Of a stretch of 64,000 nucleotides of DNA, positions 59,811-64,000 are shown in pieces; positions within the stretch are counted from its first letter, which is position 1; every line of letters starts with the position of its first letter. The position numbers and the translations under genes are program-made. The notes under the pieces are model-generated. The model ran no database searches. It was not told the origin of the DNA and saw nothing but the letters and a program-made list of their open reading frames with translations. This stretch comes from UBA7702 sp040776805 (lineage in GTDB: Bacteria > Bacillota > Dehalobacteriia > UBA7702): the NCBI GenBank assembly GCA_040776805.1, contig JAXGZS010000004.1:241906-305905 (forward strand). The letters are read 5' to 3'.

Positions 59811-62800
59811 TCAATCATCGTTGTCAAGCAAAATATCGCTCCCGCCCTCGGCGCCTTGGGCCGCAGCTACCGGTGGTGGGGCAAAGGTGGCGGACACCTC
59901 GATGGCGCTGCCTTCATCGACTTCATGGAGGAGCCGGTGATCTTCTTTACTGGTCACCTCAATGCCGCGATAGCGGGCCATACCGGTGCCGGCAGGAATC
60001 AATTTGCCTAAAATCACGTTTTCCTTCAACCCGATCAACGGATCCACTTTGCCTTTGATGGCGGCGTCCGTCAGCACTCTGGTGGTTTCCTGGAAGGAGG
60101 CGGCGGAGAGGAAGGAATCTGTAGCCAAAGCAGCCTTGGTGATGCCCAAAAGCGTGGGAGCCGCCACGGCGGGCTCTTTGCCCTCGGCGATGAGCCGCTG
60201 ATTCGTCTGTTCATACTCATTGCGGTCCACCAAAGCGCCGGGGAGCAGAACGCCGTCGCCGGCCTCTTCAATCTTAACCTTCTTCAGCATCTGCCGAATC
60301 ATGATTTCGATGTGCTTATCGTTGATATCCACTCCCTGGAGCCGATAAACGCTCTGTACTTCCTTTAATAAGTAGTAGTGAACGCCTTCAACGCCCTGGA
60401 CTTTCAAAACATCGTGGGGATTGATGGAGCCTTCGGTGAGCGCGTCGCCGACATTGACGTAATCACCGGCCTGCACTTTGAAGCGGGAGTTGAAGGGCGT
60501 GATATAGGAGGCAAGTTCCTCGCCTTTGTCCGTAATCACCAGCTTCTTCTGGTTTTTATGCTCTTCCACGCTGACGGTACCGGACACTTCGGTGATGATC
60601 CCCTGGTATTTCGGTTTTCTCGCTTCGAAGAGTTCTTCGACGCGGGGAAGACCCTGGGTAATATCATCCCCGGCGACACCGCCGGTATGGAAGGTACGCA
60701 TGGTCAGTTGGGTGCCGGGTTCACCGATGGACTGGGCGGCGATGGTGCCCACGGCTTCGCCGATATCCACCATGACGCCAGTGGCAAGGTTTCTGCCGTA
60801 ACATTTTCGGCAAACACCATAGCGGCTGGTACAAGTCAGGACGGAGCGAATATGCACTTTCCGTTCTTCCTTGGGCAACGTTTCCATGTACGCCGTAATC
60901 CGCGGCAATTCCCTGTCGGTGATTTCATCCCCGGCGGCCACAAAGATTTCTCCCGTATGCCGGTTCACGATATCGCTGGCGGCCACGCGGCCCTCGATGC
61001 GTTCGGAAAGCGGTTCAATGTTGGGGATTTCCTCGACCCAAAGGCCGTCTTCGGTACCGCAGTCGTCTTCTCTGACAATGACTTCCTGGGCCACGTCGAC
61101 AAGGCGGCGGGTAAGATAACCGGAGTCGGCAGTACGAAGCGCCGTGTCCGCCAACCCTTTTCTGGCGCCGTGGGTGGAAATGAAGAATTCCAGAATATTG
61201 AGGCCTTCGCGGAAATTCGCCTTAATGGGCATGTCGATGATCTTCCCGGAGGGGTCGGCCATCAAACCGCGGGTACCGGCCAGCTGACGAATCTGCTGAA
61301 CATTACCGCGGGCTCCGGAGTTGGCCATCATGTAGATGGGGTTGAAGGGATCCAAGGTTCCCATAAGTTCGGCGGTGACGTCGTCGGTGGCTTTGTTCCA
61401 GATCGAAATCACCTTATTGTAGCGTTCTTCTTCCGTAACGAGACCGCGGCGGAAAAGTTCTTCCACCTTATTGACATCGGTGTCGGCCTGATCCATGATG
61501 ACCTTTTTCTGCGCCGGTACTTTGATGTCCTGCAGCCCAATGGTGATCCCCGCCTGGGTGGAGGTGGCATACCCCATGGCTTTGATGCCGTCCAAAAGCT
61601 TTGCCGCCTTGGAAATGCCCATCAAGCGCACGCAGCGATCAACGATATTACCCAAAACCTTCTTTGTAATGGTGCAGTTATAGAAGCCCATTTCTACGGG
61701 AATCGGAATATTATAGTTGAATTTCAGGCGGCCTACCGTGGTTTTTAAGCGGGCGGGCAAACCGTTCTCTCTCATTTCGAATTCCTTGGTCTGCTTTTCA
61801 ACCATCACATAAGACCAGCCCTCCGGTTTGATGATTTCGATTTCAGCGTGGAGATCCACGTCGCCGACCTCGTAAGCCATATAGGCTTCATCGTAAGAGC
61901 AGAAGCACTTGCCTTCCCCTTTGGCTCCTTCTTTGACCGCCGTCAGATAATAGGAACCAAGCACCATGTCCTGGGTGGGCACGGCAACGGGATGACCGTC
62001 TTTGGGGTTCAGAATATTATAGGAAGAGATCATCAGCAATCTTGCCTCAGCCTGGGCTTCGGCGGAGAGAGGCACGTGCACGGCCATTTGGTCACCGTCG
62101 AAGTCGGCGTTATAGGCGGTACAGACCAGGGGATGCAGTTTCAGGGCGCGGCCTTCCACCAGGATCGGTTCAAAGGCTTGAATGCCCAGACGGTGCAGGG
62201 TTGGCGCGCGGTTTAAAAGCACGGGATGATCTTTGATGACATCTTCCAAAACGTCCCAGACCTCCGGACGCACCCGTTCCACCATGCGCTTCGCGCTCTT
62301 GATGTTATGGGCCATGCCGTCTTTGACCAGGCGTTTCATTACGAATGGTTTAAACAGTTCCAGGGCCATTTCCTTGGGCAAACCGCACTGGTGCATTTTC
62401 AGTTCCGGCCCCACCACGATGACGGAACGGCCGGAATAGTCCACGCGCTTGCCCAAAAGGTTCTGCCTAAAACGCCCCTGCTTCCCTTTGAGCATATCGC
62501 TTAAGGATTTCAAGGGACGGTTGCCGGGGCCTGTAACGGGGCGGCCGCGGCGGCCGTTGTCGATCAGAGCGTCGACGGCTTCCTGGAGCATACGCTTTTC
62601 GTTGCGAACAATGATATCCGGGGCGCCGAGATCAAGAAGCCTCTTTAAGCGGTTATTGCGGTTGATCACCCGGCGGTAAAGATCGTTTAAGTCTGAGGTA
62701 GCGAATCTACCGCCGTCCAGCTGAACCATGGGACGGACTTCCGGCGGAATCACGGGGACAACGTCTAAGATCATCCATTCCGGATGGTTGCCGGAATTCA

Positions 62801-63449
62801 AAAAGGCTTCGGCGACTTCCAAGCGGCGAATGGCGCGGATTTTGCGCTGTCCGCTGACCTCTCCCAACTCACCGCGCAGGTCTTTGGTGAGTTTTTCAAG
62901 GTCGATTTCAATCAGCAGTTGCTTTACGGCCTCGGCGCCCATGCCGGCATGAAAGGCGGCGCCGTATTCGTCGCGGGCTTCACGGTATTCGTTTTCCGTC
63001 AACAGCTGTTTTTTCATCAGCGGCGTATCCCCGGGATCAAGCACCACATAGGATACAAAATAGAGGATCTTTTCCAAAGCCCGAGGAGACATATCGAGGA
63101 GAAGCCCCATCCGGGAGGGGATTCCTTTAAAGTACCAAATATGAGAAACGGGCGCGGCCAGTTCGATATGACCCATGCGCTCTCTTCTGACTTTGGCGCG
63201 GGTGACTTCCACGCCGCAGCGGTCGCAGATCATTCCTTTATAGCGAACTCTTTTATATTTCCCGCAGTGGCATTCCCAATCCTTGGTGGGACCGAAGATC
63301 CGTTCGCAGAAAAGACCGTCTCTTTCCGGCTTCAACGTTCTGTAGTTGATCGTTTCCGGCTTTTTCACCTCTCCGTAAGACCATTCTCTGATCTGTTCGG
63401 GAGAAGCTAAGGAAATGCGCATACGGTCAAAATTACTTACATCTATCAA
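59811..63449 (-). CDS. rpoC: RNA polymerase subunit beta'
   Basis: 1212 residues. The zinc ribbon near the N-terminus (CHCGKYKRVRYKGMICDRC, four Cys), the catalytic NADFDGDQMAVH with three Asp for Mg2+, the second zinc site (CTSRYGVCRKCYG) and the trigger-loop region around MRTFHTGGVA are in order. The C-terminal 40 residues end in an acidic tail (GGSDILLDNDD). Initiation appears to be at TTG, with AGGAG nine bases upstream. It follows rpoB by about 50 bases. Confidence 0.98.
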   Translation of the reverse strand: MIDVSNFDRMRISLASPEQIREWSYGEVKKPETINYRTLKPERDGLFCERIFGPTKDWECHCGKYKRVRYKGMICDRCGVEVTRAKVRRERMGHIELAAPVSHIWYFKGIPSRMGLLLDMSPRALEKILYFVSYVVLDPGDTPLMKKQLLTENEYREARDEYGAAFHAGMGAEAVKQLLIEIDLEKLTKDLRGELGEVSGQRKIRAIRRLEVAEAFLNSGNHPEWMILDVVPVIPPEVRPMVQLDGGRFATSDLNDLYRRVINRNNRLKRLLDLGAPDIIVRNEKRMLQEAVDALIDNGRRGRPVTGPGNRPLKSLSDMLKGKQGRFRQNLLGKRVDYSGRSVIVVGPELKMHQCGLPKEMALELFKPFVMKRLVKDGMAHNIKSAKRMVERVRPEVWDVLEDVIKDHPVLLNRAPTLHRLGIQAFEPILVEGRALKLHPLVCTAYNADFDGDQMAVHVPLSAEAQAEARLLMISSYNILNPKDGHPVAVPTQDMVLGSYYLTAVKEGAKGEGKCFCSYDEAYMAYEVGDVDLHAEIEIIKPEGWSYVMVEKQTKEFEMRENGLPARLKTTVGRLKFNYNIPIPVEMGFYNCTITKKVLGNIVDRCVRLMGISKAAKLLDGIKAMGYATSTQAGITIGLQDIKVPAQKKVIMDQADTDVNKVEELFRRGLVTEEERYNKVISIWNKATDDVTAELMGTLDPFNPIYMMANSGARGNVQQIRQLAGTRGLMADPSGKIIDMPIKANFREGLNILEFFISTHGARKGLADTALRTADSGYLTRRLVDVAQEVIVREDDCGTEDGLWVEEIPNIEPLSERIEGRVAASDIVNRHTGEIFVAAGDEITDRELPRITAYMETLPKEERKVHIRSVLTCTSRYGVCRKCYGRNLATGVMVDIGEAVGTIAAQSIGEPGTQLTMRTFHTGGVAGDDITQGLPRVEELFEARKPKYQGIITEVSGTVSVEEHKNQKKLVITDKGEELASYITPFNSRFKVQAGDYVNVGDALTEGSINPHDVLKVQGVEGVHYYLLKEVQSVYRLQGVDINDKHIEIMIRQMLKKVKIEEAGDGVLLPGALVDRNEYEQTNQRLIAEGKEPAVAAPTLLGITKAALATDSFLSAASFQETTRVLTDAAIKGKVDPLIGLKENVILGKLIPAGTGMARYRGIEVTSKEDHRLLHEVDEGSAIEVSATFAPPPVAAAQGAEGGSDILLDNDD

Positions 63450-63500
63450 GGATTATCTCTCCTTTCGTTTACAGTTCGGAGTAAAAGCATTGTCGTACAC

Positions 63501-64000
63501 TTAAAAATCGTCTTCCGAATCATCGGCGGCGGCATTGTCTTCATCGAAAGCCTCTTCGCCATCGTCTTCCGTAAGACCGAGTCCATCCATGAGATCAAGG
63601 CTGTTTTCGTCGATATCGTCGTCAACATCGTTTTCTTCGATGTTGACCACGTCGCTGACCTCTTCGCCGTTGGCGTCCAGCTCAATCATGGCGTCGGCCC
63701 GGAACTGAGGTTTCTCCTGTTTTTTGAATTCGTCGTCGAAATCCTCTTTGCCGCTGGGCAAATCCATATCGTCGTCTAATTCACGAATTTCGATTTCTTC
63801 GTTTTTGGCATTCAAGATCTTCACGTCTAAGCAGAGACTCTGCAATTCCTTGATGAGAACCTTAAACGATTCGGGCACACCCGGTTCGGGTACGTTTTCA
63901 CCCTTCACAATACTTTCATAGGTCTTGACGCGGCCCACCACATCGTCGGACTTGACGGTGAGGATTTCCTGCAAGGTATAAGCGGCGCCGTAGGCTTCTA
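63501..64000 (-). CDS. rpoB: RNA polymerase subunit beta, C-terminal part (5' end outside window)
   Basis: Only the last 166 codons are inside. EAYGAAYTLQEILTVKSDD, VVGRVKTYESIVKGENVPEPGVPESFKVL and IKELQSLCLDV are the conserved end of beta that clamps beta'. After it come about 105 further residues, strongly acidic with many Asp/Glu runs (ending ADDSEDDF), longer than the tail in Bacillus or Escherichia. It is first in the rpoB-rpoC-str order. Confidence 0.97.
   Translation of the reverse strand, partial: EAYGAAYTLQEILTVKSDDVVGRVKTYESIVKGENVPEPGVPESFKVLIKELQSLCLDVKILNAKNEEIEIRELDDDMDLPSGKEDFDDEFKKQEKPQFRADAMIELDANGEEVSDVVNIEENDVDDDIDENSLDLMDGLGLTEDDGEEAFDEDNAAADDSEDDF

Noticed and set aside
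60378..61748. 456-codon frame on the plus strand
   Set aside because: Fully antisense to rpoC, with Gly/Asp/His-rich composition typical of shadow frames of GC-rich genes.
1..64000. CRISPR array, tRNA or rRNA genes, IS elements
   Set aside because: No regularly spaced repeats, no cloverleaf with CCA-type ends and no transposase-like frame or terminal inverted repeats were found on either strand.

Overview
The window looks like chromosome of a motile, endospore-lineage member of the Bacillota, most likely Clostridia or Negativicutes. This rests on the S10-spc-alpha gene order continuing into adk-map-infA-rpmJ-rpsM-rpsK-rpsD-rpoA-rplQ-ecfA-ecfA-ecfT-truA-rplM-rpsI, a long SRP RNA with an Alu domain next to dnaX-ybaB-recR-bofA, a clear sigma-H (Spo0H), zinc-binding forms of S14 and L36, and strong AGGAGG ribosome-binding sites. 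I cannot name the genus. No tRNA, rRNA, CRISPR array, intact IS element or prophage is visible.

Layout. 1-1071: a protein with two copies of a helix-turn-helix module, cut by the window edge, then about 1 kb without a gene that holds a promoter-like site, hairpins and a terminator. 2101-5951 (minus): cheA-cheR-cheB. 6157-14734 (plus): a FliK/YlqG-like gene, an orphan FlhB C-terminal-domain gene (ylqH type), cheW, fliD, fliS, a FliT/FlgN-like gene, a second cheW and an MCP. cheA and fliD both have sigma-28-type promoters. 14826-19806 (minus): a very large RND permease followed four bases later by sigH. 20098-21112 (minus): an XRE regulator with a membrane-anchored protein, next to the stub of a SLOG-family gene. 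21376-23041 (minus): an aldehyde dehydrogenase and a 57-residue Cys-rich protein. 23289-27118 (plus): ilvD-ilvN-ilvB. 27286-34000 (plus): CapA-like protein, SRP RNA, dnaX, ybaB, recR, bofA, a DUF2284 protein and an AT-richer radical-SAM gene. 34051-35415 (minus): a second aldehyde dehydrogenase.

35606-64000 (minus): the core expression locus, read from rpoB (5' part outside the window) through rpoC, an L7Ae-like gene, rpsL, rpsG, fusA and tuf, then rpsJ down to rpsI with secY, adk, map, infA, rpoA, the ECF transporter ATPases and permease, and truA embedded. Nine genes here start with GTG or TTG, and rpmJ (37 codons) is easily missed.

The least ordinary items are the RND permease (a roughly 160-residue coiled-coil insertion in its first periplasmic domain and a 250-residue tail of alternating acidic and aromatic-basic blocks), its coupling to sigH, the SLOG stub beside tandem XRE-type operators, the Cys-rich small protein behind the aldehyde dehydrogenase, and a four-cysteine insertion in EF-Tu. 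Everything was read by eye; no database search was run.
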